This document shows, piece by piece, positions 1 through 7,233 of a stretch of DNA of 64,000 nt (position 1 is the stretch's first letter; each line of letters begins with the position of its first letter). The stretch is from positions 1 through 64,000 of the forward strand of contig JANOZM010000016.1 of assembly GCA_031429355.1 (NCBI GenBank), given 5' to 3'. The notes under the pieces were generated by a model that saw nothing but the letters and a program-made list of their open reading frames with translations, did not search any database and had not been told where the DNA came from. The stretch comes from JANOZM01 sp031429355. Its GTDB lineage: Bacteria > Pseudomonadota > Gammaproteobacteria > Burkholderiales > Burkholderiaceae_E. Position numbers and translations under genes: made by a program.

Positions 1-1
1 C

Positions 2-190
2 AATGAAAACATTTTACGACTTGGACATGACTTTGAGTTTGATGAAGAGAACGATGATTTGAATACAGATGAACCCAACCCTGAGGAAGAAATCTTTAGT
101 AATTTTATTCTGCCTTCTTTTTTGGAGTTAAAGCAGTTTTACGCGCTCGCTGCACAACACAACCAAATGGTTTTAATCTGGTACGCCTAA
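2..190 (+). CDS. C-terminal fragment of an acidic hypothetical protein (partial at window edge)
   Basis: An open frame enters from the left edge and stops with TAA at 188-190, giving the last 62 residues of a protein. The visible part is strongly acidic (runs of D, E and N) and ends in a hydrophobic segment finishing LIWYA. No domain is recognisable. It lies just upstream of an RHS/YD-repeat remnant, and small acidic proteins next to RHS tips are often immunity proteins. That role is only an inference from position and composition. Confidence 0.45.
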   Translation, partial: NENILRLGHDFEFDEENDDLNTDEPNPEEEIFSNFILPSFLELKQFYALAAQHNQMVLIWYA

Positions 191-358
191 ACTACGTTGC
201 CGAGAACTAGATTCGATTTAACAATAAGAAGATGAGATTTGGTTGGCATTCAACTTCTAAATTTGACACATGGTCGCTTCGTGTTAGCAAGTGTTAAAGT
301 AACGCCGCTAACCGGTGAGCAAATCGAAGGCGTAACGCTTAGACGTTAGGTAGCCGCA

Positions 359-937
359 GTGGCCGAGACGGCACGAATCACTGAGGCGGGTGTAAAGACC
401 ATCATTGCAATCAGCAGTGGGGGTATTCACTTAACCAGTTTTAACACTAACGACATAGGCCAGAACCAAACCGGCACGGGCACCACTAGCAACATAGGTT
501 ACTCACAGTTTTACTACGACGCCAATGGCCGGTTAAAAGCAGTGTACAACCCAACGGCCACAAAGCAGCAACTGCGCGAGTACGAGACCGATGCCAATGG
601 TCAAATTGTGCAGCGCCGAGAAACCGAAGAACTCAATGGCTGGAACATTGTAAATACGGGCACCGATACCTTTACGACCACTAAAAAAAGCACGGCCACA
701 CAAGCGGCTGAGCTGTTCCGTTACTACTACGACCAAAACGGTAACCGGATAGGCGAGGTGAACAACAGCGGCCAACCGCGCACCGAGCAAGACTACGTGG
801 TGCAACTGCAAGATCAAGAAAAAGCCGAAGAAAGCACTAAAAACAAAGTCAACCAGCACAAAAAGTTCACCCCAACTGTGTATTTCACGCATGTCGGTAC
901 ATCGTTTCACGCCAAGCCGGTACAGTGTGGCTACTAA
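359..937 (+). pseudogene. RHS/YD-repeat protein remnant
   Basis: This 192-residue frame contains three YD-repeat-like units: YYDANGRLKAVYN (about residues 52-64), YETDANGQIVQRRE (75-88) and YYYDQNGNRIGEV (122-134). Intact RHS proteins are usually well over 1000 residues with a long YD-repeat shell and a variable C-terminal toxin. Here there is neither a signal peptide nor the shell nor the conserved core that precedes the toxin. The same frame reads upstream through about 20 more plausible codons, interrupted by TAG at 347-349. The assigned GTG start is therefore probably only the first start after a nonsense mutation. The tail after residue 140 matches nothing I recognise. I read it as a decayed or displaced fragment of an RHS element. 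Confidence 0.65.
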
Positions 938-1105
938 AGTACGGGGGGTGTAAGGCATTGCTGGTCGTTGGTTTTTTTGCAATGAAGTATTCGATACGCA
1001 AAATTGTTGTATTTTCGCTAGGAAATAAAAAATAGGGGGCTAAATAAGGGGCGGCAAGAAAAGTTTGTCGCTCAACTCAATGAAATCAGCAACTTAACCA
1101 CTTAA

Positions 1106-1128
1106 TTCGAATCCCTCCTTCTCCGCCA
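1106..1128 (+). other. 3' end of a tRNA-Ser gene (attachment-site relic)
   Basis: These 23 bases have the layout of the 3' end of a class II serine tRNA: T-loop TTCGAAT, the 3' strand of the T-stem (CCCTC), an acceptor strand CTTCTCC, discriminator G and CCA. The preceding bases do not supply a complementary T-stem, and no D-arm or anticodon arm is present. It is therefore not a functional tRNA. Such copies are left when an integrative element uses a tRNA 3' end as attachment site. A Rho-independent terminator follows about 45 bases downstream. Confidence 0.6.
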
Positions 1129-1171
1129 AAGATTGTTTTTTTGCAGTTTATAACGGTACAGTTTTGAGCTT

Positions 1172-1198
1172 AAAAGCCCCGCGAAACGGGGCTTTTTT
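1172..1198 (+). terminator. Rho-independent terminator
   Basis: A 10-bp stem, AAAAGCCCCG pairing with CGGGGCTTTT around a CGAAA loop, is followed by a T-run. It lies downstream of the tRNA-Ser relic, and may be that tRNA's original terminator. Confidence 0.8.
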
Positions 1199-1547
1199 GT
1201 TTTCTGGTCTTTAGCGGTTAGGCCCTGTATCTAAGCCAAGGACGGCAGCCTCAACTAGACAAAGCGCAAACGTAGAAATAGGCGAACAATTCGGAGTAGA
1301 TCAGGCAATGACTCGTTGGGTGATTCATTAATTGGTTTCGTTGTACAAACGAATGGTTATGCGGTTGGGAAGTGCACTGCGGGCAAGGTAGCGCAGTGTT
1401 GATGCTTTCTAAAATTGGATACTCCTTAAAAAACATCGAGCGTAGTGGTGAAATTTGCTATTAGGAACGCGACTTATCGCTTAAACTTGAGACTTATGAT
1501 TAACAAAAAGCAGCCAAGTTATGCAGCAATTTTGCGCCCTATATTAA
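1199..1547. other. Intergenic stretch without a supported gene
   Basis: Between the terminator and the first cassette I see no convincing reading frame on either strand. A frame on the complementary strand (about 60 codons) has no recognisable features. A 16-18 base imperfect palindrome lies around 1337-1354. Two GTTATGC strings (near 1355 and at 1518) resemble integron core sites but have no matching partner, so I do not call attC sites here. Confidence 0.5.
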
Positions 1548-1560
1548 GTTATACGGCATC

Positions 1561-2007
1561 ATGAACCTTGGTCGGTACTCGAAATGGACCCTCGAACATA
1601 ATGGCGAGGACTTTGATCTGCAATCGCTGGCGGAAGTTCGAGCCAAGATTCGGGCCATCCGCGAAACTTCGGAGGGAAAGATAAGTCTTGTCTCTGTCGT
1701 GGGACTCCGTCCATGGTGGCAACGCCTGCTTGGTGCCAAGTACAACGTTGATCACTTCTTTGCCTTAGAGTGGAGTGGCGAGTTTGCTGCGCTGATCTTT
1801 TTTGACGAAAAGGTTAGTGAACATCGAGCGCTCGACAAAGCAGTTCCGGTCGAGCCACCGGAGCATACGCGTGTGCGAATTGCCCATGGGGAACCAGACA
1901 TCCCAATCGAGGAATGCATGAAGAAGTCCCGCGCTTTCGATGCGCTAGATGAATTCTTGGAATCTAATAAGCGGCCAGATTGGCTCGCGTATCGCTATGT
2001 GGACTAA
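1561..2007 (+). CDS. Cassette-borne hypothetical protein
   Basis: A 148-residue protein begins 4 bases after the GTTATACGGC cassette start, the normal position for an integron cassette gene. It is soluble, with no signal peptide or membrane segment. The pattern is an amphipathic helix near residues 20-37, then strands around LISLVSVVGL and FFALEWSGEFAALIFFD. The alternating layout loosely recalls small Imm1-type immunity proteins, but I cannot assign it. It shares its cassette with the toxin-antitoxin pair downstream, or a lost attC once separated them: a GACTAAC string and a GCCGCTTCGCGGC hairpin lie in the 145-base gap after its stop. Confidence 0.65.
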   Translation: MNLGRYSKWTLEHNGEDFDLQSLAEVRAKIRAIRETSEGKISLVSVVGLRPWWQRLLGAKYNVDHFFALEWSGEFAALIFFDEKVSEHRALDKAVPVEPPEHTRVRIAHGEPDIPIEECMKKSRAFDALDEFLESNKRPDWLAYRYVD

Positions 2008-2153
2008 CCGGTATAAAATTCCGGTCGGCGTGGACGGAAAACAAAAGGATGCCGCTTCGCGGCTAGTGTTACCCGCCGGGCAGTTCCAACGCTTTACAAG
2101 AAAGCACCTTTAGTTTCCCCTAGTGTAAAATTGTGTTTTCGGAGGGCTTACCC

Positions 2154-2390
2154 ATGACAGTTTCAGCTAAGTCGCTAGGCATTGACTCGTTGCCCATTGC
2201 AGAACGGATGGCCTTGGTTTACGAGATCTGGGCGAGCATCGCATCAGAACCAGAAAAAATCCCGATGTCAGAAGCGCAGCGTACAGAATTGTTAATGCGC
2301 GATGCTGATGATGATGCGAACCCGAATGATGTTGTCGCCGCAAAAGATGTCTTCGCGCAGGCGCGCGCAAGGCTGGCAAAACAGCGGTGA
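2154..2390 (+). CDS. Addiction-module antitoxin (Unstab_antitox/TIGR02574 type)
   Basis: A 78-residue acidic protein. The ATG at 2154 is preceded by GGAGGG at 2141-2146 (7-base spacing), which decides the start over an upstream in-frame GTG. It has the family hallmarks: an N-terminal segment with LPIAERMALVYEIWASI, then a helical C-terminal half ending QARARLAKQR. Members neutralise a ParE/RelE-type toxin encoded immediately downstream. Here the toxin starts inside the antitoxin stop codon (GTGA overlap), so the two are translationally coupled. The pair lies in the first integron cassette. Such modules in cassette arrays are thought to stabilise the array against loss. Confidence 0.85.
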   Translation: MTVSAKSLGIDSLPIAERMALVYEIWASIASEPEKIPMSEAQRTELLMRDADDDANPNDVVAAKDVFAQARARLAKQR

Positions 2391-2677
2391 TCGTAACATT
2401 TCGCAAAGCTGCACGACTCGAGTTTGATGAAGCCGCCGATTGGTACGATGGTCAAAGAATTGGTTTGGGCTCCGAATTCATTTTAGAAATTGAGAGCTTG
2501 GTAAATCGCATTAACAATTCTCCGCAGTTGTATCAAAAAGTTCTGGGTAACATACGCCACGCAGTTGCCCCACGTTTTCCATACTCGGTGTACTACAAGG
2601 CTCGAAAAGACGAAGTAATTATTCTTGCAGTTTTTGCGGGTTCACGCGATCCGAAAATTTGGCAACGCCGTTCTTAA
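2387..2677 (+). CDS. RelE/ParE family toxin
   Basis: A 96-residue basic protein starting at a GTG that overlaps the antitoxin TGA. Typical ParE/RelE features are the N-terminal EFDEAADWYD helix (about residues 13-22), a second helix LGSEFILEIESLVNRI, and the C-terminal beta sheet HAVAPRFPYSVYYKARKDEV, then IILAVFAGSRDPKIWQRR. The R58/FPYSVYY core and the terminal SRDPKIWQRR are conserved in this branch. ParE-like members poison gyrase and RelE-like members cleave mRNA on the ribosome. The sequence alone does not say which applies, although the YD near the N-terminus and SRDP near the C-terminus favour the ParE-like group. The cassette's attC begins about 60 bases later. Confidence 0.85.
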   Translation: MIVTFRKAARLEFDEAADWYDGQRIGLGSEFILEIESLVNRINNSPQLYQKVLGNIRHAVAPRFPYSVYYKARKDEVIILAVFAGSRDPKIWQRRS

Positions 2678-2737
2678 TGACACATTTGCGATCGAGCATT
2701 GTAAATAATCAGCGCGAATCTTTGTTGCCGCCAAGCC

Positions 2738-2834
2738 GTATAACTAGTCGTTGCATTCGACATTTGACCCCGCGCGCCGTTTGCTTTCGCAAACAACACA
2801 CAGCGTCAAATGCAAATGAACTAGGTCGTTGGGC
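2738..2834 (+). other. attC recombination site (A)
   Basis: The site starts with core GTATAAC (2738-2744) and ends with GTTGGGC (2828-2834). The arms CTAGTCGTTGCATTCGAC... and ...GCAAATGAACTAG are imperfect inverted repeats, and the centre carries a perfect GTTTGC-TTTC-GCAAAC hairpin. The length of 97 bp fits the attC range. The upstream core is complementary to the start of the preceding cassette at 1548. Confidence 0.8.
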
Positions 2835-2837
2835 ATC

Positions 2838-3245
2838 ATGAAGATCGACTGGCGCTTTCTCGGGCCTCATTTACTGAAGTCGACCGCGTTGGCTTTTGCA
2901 TTTTCAGTCCTCATTCACGTCACCTCCAATGTGCATTTTCTTGTTGCGGCGACTATTCTTCTTGCCGCGTGGCCCGTCACTGACTTCGTAATCGAAGCAA
3001 TCGCCTCGAAGAATCCATCAGCCGCGGAGGGCGTGATCGTTAAAAGCTGGTGGCCTGTTGCAGTAAAGTATATTCTTGTTCTCCTCGTGACCGGAGCCCT
3101 TTGGTATTGGGTTCCATTGCCGTTCATGACCGCATTTGCATACGCATTGCTTGCCTTGGCTTCCATTGGAGCAATTAACGGTATCGTTATCGAATGGGAA
3201 GACAATGCTCCCGGTGGTTGGTTGAACCCAAAAAGTCGCAAGTAG
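2838..3245 (+). CDS. Cassette-borne small membrane protein
   Basis: A 135-residue protein starting at ATG 2838, four bases after the GTTGGGC cassette core. An earlier TTG at 2829 would begin inside the core and is less likely. I see four hydrophobic segments, around residues 12-29, 33-52, 74-92 and 96-116, with a short polar tail ending LNPKSRK. Small multi-helix proteins of unknown role are common integron cassette cargo. I do not recognise the family. Its cassette ends at attC B, which has been interrupted by an insertion sequence. Confidence 0.7.
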   Translation: MKIDWRFLGPHLLKSTALAFAFSVLIHVTSNVHFLVAATILLAAWPVTDFVIEAIASKNPSAAEGVIVKSWWPVAVKYILVLLVTGALWYWVPLPFMTAFAYALLALASIGAINGIVIEWEDNAPGGWLNPKSRK

Positions 3246-3259
3246 CTTTACGAAATGAC

Positions 3260-3326
3260 GCCCAACCCTTCATTCCAGCCGACCCACTCCGGGCTGCGCC
3301 CTCCGTTGGCGGCTGAACTCAAACCG
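3260..3326 (+). other. attC site (B), 3' core interrupted by an insertion sequence
   Basis: Core GCCCAAC (3260-3266) is followed by TTCCAGCCGAC, and near the end by GGCGGCTGAACTCAAACC. These are the L''/L' arms of a classical short attC and are complementary (CAGCCG/CGGCTG). The expected terminal GTTRRRY core is missing: after G at 3326 the sequence continues with the inverted repeat of an IS. The displaced core, GTTATGC, reappears at 4816 on the other side of that IS. Confidence 0.8.
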
Positions 3327-3339
3327 TATGGACTACCCT

Positions 3340-3694
3340 GTCAAGAGTAAATTTATTCTTGATGTTGGCTGTTGATCTAACCGCTTTTCATTTGTTTCTC
3401 CGGTGTTCATTTTGCTTTGGCGTTGCGAGTTGCATGTTGATTTGATATTGGATTGGACTGCGGTTCCGTATACGGCCTACTAGTGAGCTTTCATGCTCTG
3501 GCCCTGATGATAATGTGCCGGGGCTTGGACCTTATTCGTTAGTCGATCTGACATCGATCATCAAGTTAAACAGGTTCTCCAAGCCTTGGTCGCAAACCTT
3601 TATCTCATCAACGATTGCTCCTATCGCGTTGCCCTGCTGGTTTACAGTGTTACTTTAAGTTGGTTTATTGATTGCGGTACTTCTGTTCATTGGC
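3340..3694 (-). ncRNA. Candidate guide (seek/bridge) RNA region of the IS1111-type element
   Basis: About 355 bases between the transposase stop and the left terminal repeat contain no reading frame. IS110-family elements are known to encode a structured RNA in a non-coding end that pairs with both target and donor DNA. In the IS1111 branch it lies downstream of the transposase gene, which is this interval on the minus strand. The region contains short palindromes such as CCGTATACGG and a CGTTAGTC string (3537-3544) resembling an attC core. The RNA boundaries and pairing loops cannot be drawn by eye. Confidence 0.4.
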
Positions 3695-4726
3695 TTACTG
3701 CGCAAAGCTAATGACATGATCTGGTCGATAGTCTTCGCCGCGTGCTAGCACGGCCCAAATAATCCCTGCATTCTTTGCCGCCATCGCTACGCAGGCCTTG
3801 TTAAAGCCGCGCCGTGCGATCAGCTGGGTGATCCATTGATTGATACGCCCAGGTCGCTTGGCGGCGTTCATTAACGCGCTACGCGCGCCATGAACCAGCA
3901 GCGTTCGCAAATACGAGTCGCCTTGTTTAGTAATTCGGCCCAATTTGATGTGACCGCCGGTCGAGAACTGCTTGGGTACTAAACCGAGTCACGCCGCAAA
4001 CTGACGCCCGTTCTTAAAGTCTGCGGCATTGCCCACTGTAGCCACGACCGCACTTGCCGTGATCTCACCTACGCCTAATATCTGGTGAACCCGTTGCATC
4101 GCATCGCTCATTCGGATCTGCGCTGATATCTTGCGATCAAGCGATAGGATGTCTTCATTTAAAGCGCGCAGCTTTGCATGAAGATCAACAAATAGTTGTC
4201 GAGCCAATTCGGGTACCTCAGGTTGGTCAATGGCCATGGTCACACCGTCTTGAAAGTTGTAACGTCCTTTGGACATCACAACGCCAAATTCGGTCAGCAA
4301 ACCTCGCATCTCATTGATCAAGCTGGTTCGGGCATGAATCTGTGCGGCGCGAATACGGTGCAAACAAAGCACCGCTTGTTGTTCGATACTTTTAATCGGC
4401 ACGAAGCGGGTGGTACGGTGCAACAATGTTTCGCAAATCGCTTGCGCATCATTGGCATCGTTCTTTTGTTTCTGGCGAAACTTCACGACGTACTTGGGCG
4501 CAATAATGCGCGCGTCGTGGCCCATTGCTTTTAAACGCCGCGCCGTATCGTGAGCGCCAGAACAAGCCTCCATGCCAATCTTGCATGGTTCCATCGTTGC
4601 CAGCAGTTCAAACATGGCGGCAGGTTTTAAGGCCTTCTTCAGCACCACCTTGCCTTGCGCATTCTCACCGTGTAGGCTCACGGTATTCTTTGCCAAGTCG
4701 ATACCAATTGCGATAACCTTATCCAT
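3695..4726 (-). pseudogene. IS110-family transposase with one in-frame stop
   Basis: Reading from ATG at 4726 gives 343 residues interrupted once, by TGA at 3989-3991. The N-terminal DEDD (RuvC-like) domain is visible: GIDLAKNTVSLHG, then GMEACSGAHDTARRL and KNDANDAQAICE. The C-terminal serine domain follows the stop, with LGLVPKQFSTGGHIKLG and KQGDSYLRTLLVHGARS. The stop replaces the conserved Trp of the AAWLGLVPKQ motif, so a single TGG-to-TGA change explains it. A start 14 codons further upstream is possible but less like the family. The copy is probably inactive unless the stop is read through. Confidence 0.85.
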
Positions 4727-4859
4727 GACTACCCCTCTTGTAAAAGTTGAAGATTTCAGAACCCTCATCTTGACACCTACCGTGTTGCTACAGGTAGGGG
4801 TAGTGCATATTACTCGTTATGCGGCAAGTACCAATATTGAAGGCTGCGGGTAGGCTCTT

Positions 4860-6110
4860 ATGGGGACAATGATTAGCTTGGCGCTCGGTCGCCTTGAAGT
4901 CGATTGGGGAAAGAACAATTTCTTCACCGGCCACGGGTCGTTGTTCCGAGCGTCTGATGTCAAGCCAGTTGCATCCTATTTCGCTGGTGATGATTGGCCC
5001 GACGGTGATCCCATTGTTGAGATGAACGAAGGCCTGGCCAAGCCGCTGCGAGAGGTTCGTGACCGCCTGGAGCTACTTGGTCACACTATCAAGGCCATCG
5101 AGGATCACTACGAGAAACTGCATGAGTTTCACGATCTAGCTGAGCGACCAATTCCGTTTTCTGATCTCAAGCATGCACTCGCGACAGTTGACGTAACTGC
5201 GGTCAGTGGAAATTACGAAACGGACTACGAGCCCGGAAAATTTGTAAGAAGAGAGATCCTTGAAAGGTTAGCACTCGAATCACAGGCTCATCACTATCCA
5301 GACGGCGAACTTCGGCCCGATCATTGGGAGATCGATTTACTTCTTGAGAACTTTGGCGCAAATGCTGCCCTTCGTTTATTGGCCGAAAATCCAGCGAACC
5401 AAGACCTTGAAGTTAGCTGGGGGTATTCGCCGTTACTAGAAGCGGGCTGGGCCTCAAAAGAAGAGTTCACTGCCGGAGCGAAGCCCGAGCAAAAATTTCT
5501 GGTTGTTACTGAAGGCAGTTCCGACGCAAAGATCATAGAAAGGGCCCTTGCTTTATACCGCCCACATATCGCCGATTTTTTCCGTTTCGTTGATATGGAG
5601 GAAGGCTATCCTTTTTCCGGAACAGGTAACCTCTATCGCTTTGTTCAAGGTTTAGTGAGTATCGGCATTCTCAACAACATCATAGTTGTCTATGACAATG
5701 ATGCAGAGGGGGTTGCGAAACTCCAAGCGACGCGAGAGCTTGCGCTCCCGGTCAATTTTCGTGCAATTCAGTTGCCGCGTCTCGACTCACTTGAGCAGTT
5801 CAACACTGTAGGGCCAACTGGGCAAAGCGTTGAAGATATCAACGGGAGAGCAGCGTCAATCGAGTGCTATCTTGATCTTGATGCTCCCGGCCTTCCAGAG
5901 CCAATGGTTCGCTGGTCTTCATTTCATAAAGGGCTGCAGCAGTACCATGGAGAGCTAGAACATAAGACGCAGTACATGCGTAAGTTCCTTGACCAGCGGC
6001 ATCAGTCGGCTGATTACGACGCAACTAAGTTGGAAGCCGTACTGGATCTCATCGTCAAGGAATGTGTTGGAATCGCTGAGCAAAAACTGATTAGTGAGTT
6101 AGCTCCATGA
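4860..6110 (+). CDS. HEPN/Toprim-type protein, candidate defence gene in an integron cassette
   Basis: A 416-residue soluble protein. The N-terminus (MGTMISLALGRLEVDWGKNN, residues 1-20) resembles the HEPN/Toprim-associated N-terminal family, which typically begins MGS-x-I and contains LDWGKN. A Toprim fold occupies roughly residues 212-310: VVTEGSSD supplies the glutamate (E218), and IIVVYDNDAEG supplies the two acidic residues (D279, D281). Toprim domains bind Mg2+ and act in topoisomerases, primases and OLD-type nucleases. HEPN/Toprim proteins are often found near defence genes, so a nuclease role in phage or plasmid restriction is a reasonable inference, not shown. It is the only gene of its cassette (4816-6124), and its stop lies just before the AAC core. 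Confidence 0.75.
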   Translation: MGTMISLALGRLEVDWGKNNFFTGHGSLFRASDVKPVASYFAGDDWPDGDPIVEMNEGLAKPLREVRDRLELLGHTIKAIEDHYEKLHEFHDLAERPIPFSDLKHALATVDVTAVSGNYETDYEPGKFVRREILERLALESQAHHYPDGELRPDHWEIDLLLENFGANAALRLLAENPANQDLEVSWGYSPLLEAGWASKEEFTAGAKPEQKFLVVTEGSSDAKIIERALALYRPHIADFFRFVDMEEGYPFSGTGNLYRFVQGLVSIGILNNIIVVYDNDAEGVAKLQATRELALPVNFRAIQLPRLDSLEQFNTVGPTGQSVEDINGRAASIECYLDLDAPGLPEPMVRWSSFHKGLQQYHGELEHKTQYMRKFLDQRHQSADYDATKLEAVLDLIVKECVGIAEQKLISELAP

Positions 6111-6117
6111 GGGTGCC

Positions 6118-6184
6118 GCCTAACTTGGCTTAGAGGCGCAACCACCACCCCGCGCGTCAGCGCGCGGACAAATGGTGTTCTAAA
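6118..6184 (+). other. Degenerate attC site (C)
   Basis: Core GCCTAAC (6118-6124) complements the start of the HEPN/Toprim cassette at 4816. It is followed by a perfect CCGCGCG-TCAG-CGCGCGG hairpin (6150-6167) with outer arms CTTAGA...ACC and GGTG...TCTAAAG. The expected GTTRRRY end is poor (GTTCTAA at about 6178). A better GTTAGGC core occurs at 6342-6348. The intervening bases may be a remnant of other DNA. Confidence 0.45.
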
Positions 6185-6352
6185 GATTCAAGTGTAAAAA
6201 ACTAAAGCAACACCCAAAGATTTCAGCCCAAATATTCTGGCTGCGAAGGCGGATGCGTGCAATGCGAATTGCAGCCGATTGAGGCGGATTTTCAGTGGTA
6301 CTTTTGCGCTCGCATAGCCGTTTTGCCGGTGCAATCACGCAGTTAGGCAGTC

Positions 6353-7045
6353 ATGCAATCAAGCCAGACGCTCAATGCATGGAGCGAAACGCTCGCAGCG
6401 GCAGCAAAAGGGCTTTTAAAACTACTATCCCCTTACTTCAGTGATGCCAACGTTCAAGCGCTTCATGATCGTGGTGTTGCAGCTTTGATTGCGGACACAA
6501 CGATGCGCCAACGAGACCAACGGTTTCGCGACGCGGCGCGATTTAGAGTGCCGATGTTTCACGATAAACGCGCGAACAAAAATCACAAAGAGCAAACACC
6601 GCTAAGCGAATTTACCGTTATAGACGAACAAACTGCACTGTGCCCGCAAGGCAAAACCATGCACGGTTTGGGCACTATTTACACGACCGAACGTGGCTTG
6701 CCGTTTCGGCGCTACGAGGCACAGGCTCAAGACTGTGCTTCGTGTTCAAACAGTGCCCAATGCAAACGTAATCCAGACAGTAACCGAGGTCGTCAAATCG
6801 CGATTTATTTAAGCAAACCGATTGACGACAACAGTGCAAGCGAATTGATGAAACAGGCCATTGACTCGGAGCGCGGCAGACGTCTTTACAGCCAACGCGT
6901 TGGAACGGTAGAGCCCGTGTTTGCTAATTTACGGCACCACAAAAGTATGAACCGTTTCACGATGCGTGGAAAAACCAAGGTCACCACGCAGTGGCGCTTG
7001 TATCGCCTAGAGCATAACATCGAAAAGATAGCGCAGCACCTGTAA
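6353..7045 (+). pseudogene. IS1182-family transposase, C-terminal fragment
   Basis: This 230-residue frame is the C-terminal half of a DDE transposase of the IS1182 type. After about 20 unrelated-looking residues it shows VQALHDRGVAALIADTTMR, then a zinc-like cluster C...C..C...C (CPQGKTMHG, DCASCSNSAQCKRNP) and the final RVGTVEPVFANLRHHKSMNR with its catalytic glutamate. The N-terminal portion with the first two Asp residues, roughly 200 residues, is missing. The ATG stands 4 bases after a GTTAGGC string that looks like a cassette start, so the fragment may itself lie inside a cassette. It cannot be mobile on its own. Confidence 0.8.
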
Positions 7046-7122
7046 GGGCGACGGCCTGTAGAGCTAATATTACCTTTGTAGAGGCTAGAAATACGGCCCG
7101 TTCGCTTGCTTAGTCCATTTAA

Positions 7123-7220
7123 ATGAGCGAAACTAAAACTATGCAACGACAAAACAAACAAATTGATTTGACAGGCCCACCGTTCTTGAAAAAACGGGTT
7201 TATTCACAGTTTCGTTAGCC
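7123..7220 (+). other. Possible decayed attC upstream of cassette 7214
   Basis: GAAACT (7129-7134) pairs with AGTTTC immediately before the GTTAGCC core at 7214-7220, and a CCGTT...AACGG hairpin lies between them. The expected 5' AAC core is degenerate (ATGAGC), so I give this only as a probable remnant. The 3' core itself is well supported because it matches the downstream end of its cassette. Confidence 0.35.
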
Positions 7221-7233
7221 TTTGGATACCCTC

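Larger units (their letters stand above)
3326..4815 (-). mobile_element. IS1111-type insertion sequence (IS110 family) in an attC site
   Basis: The element is about 1.49 kb and carries an IS110-family transposase on the minus strand. Near-terminal inverted repeats are TATGGACTACCC (3327-3338) and GGGTAGTGCATA (4798-4809), which match at 11 of 12 positions. Subterminal inverted repeats and absence of a target duplication are typical of the IS1111 branch. A known subgroup of IS1111 elements inserts specifically into integron attC core sites, and this copy does exactly that: the left half of attC B ends at 3326 and the GTTATGC core resumes at 4816. The outermost few bases cannot be assigned from one copy. 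Confidence 0.8.

Noticed and set aside
297..350. AttC-like string (CGCTAAC ... GTTAGGT) before the RHS fragment
   Set aside because: The arms are not complementary and the interval reads through in the RHS frame, so it is more likely coding sequence than an attC.
533..982. 149-codon open frame on the minus strand opposite the RHS fragment
   Set aside because: It lies fully antisense to the YD-repeat frame and its sequence has no recognisable feature; it is a shadow of the RHS coding bias.
1498..1554. Possible attC before the first cassette (GATTAAC ... GTTATAC, 57 bases)
   Set aside because: The length is right but no internal arms pair, so only the GTTATAC cassette start is retained.
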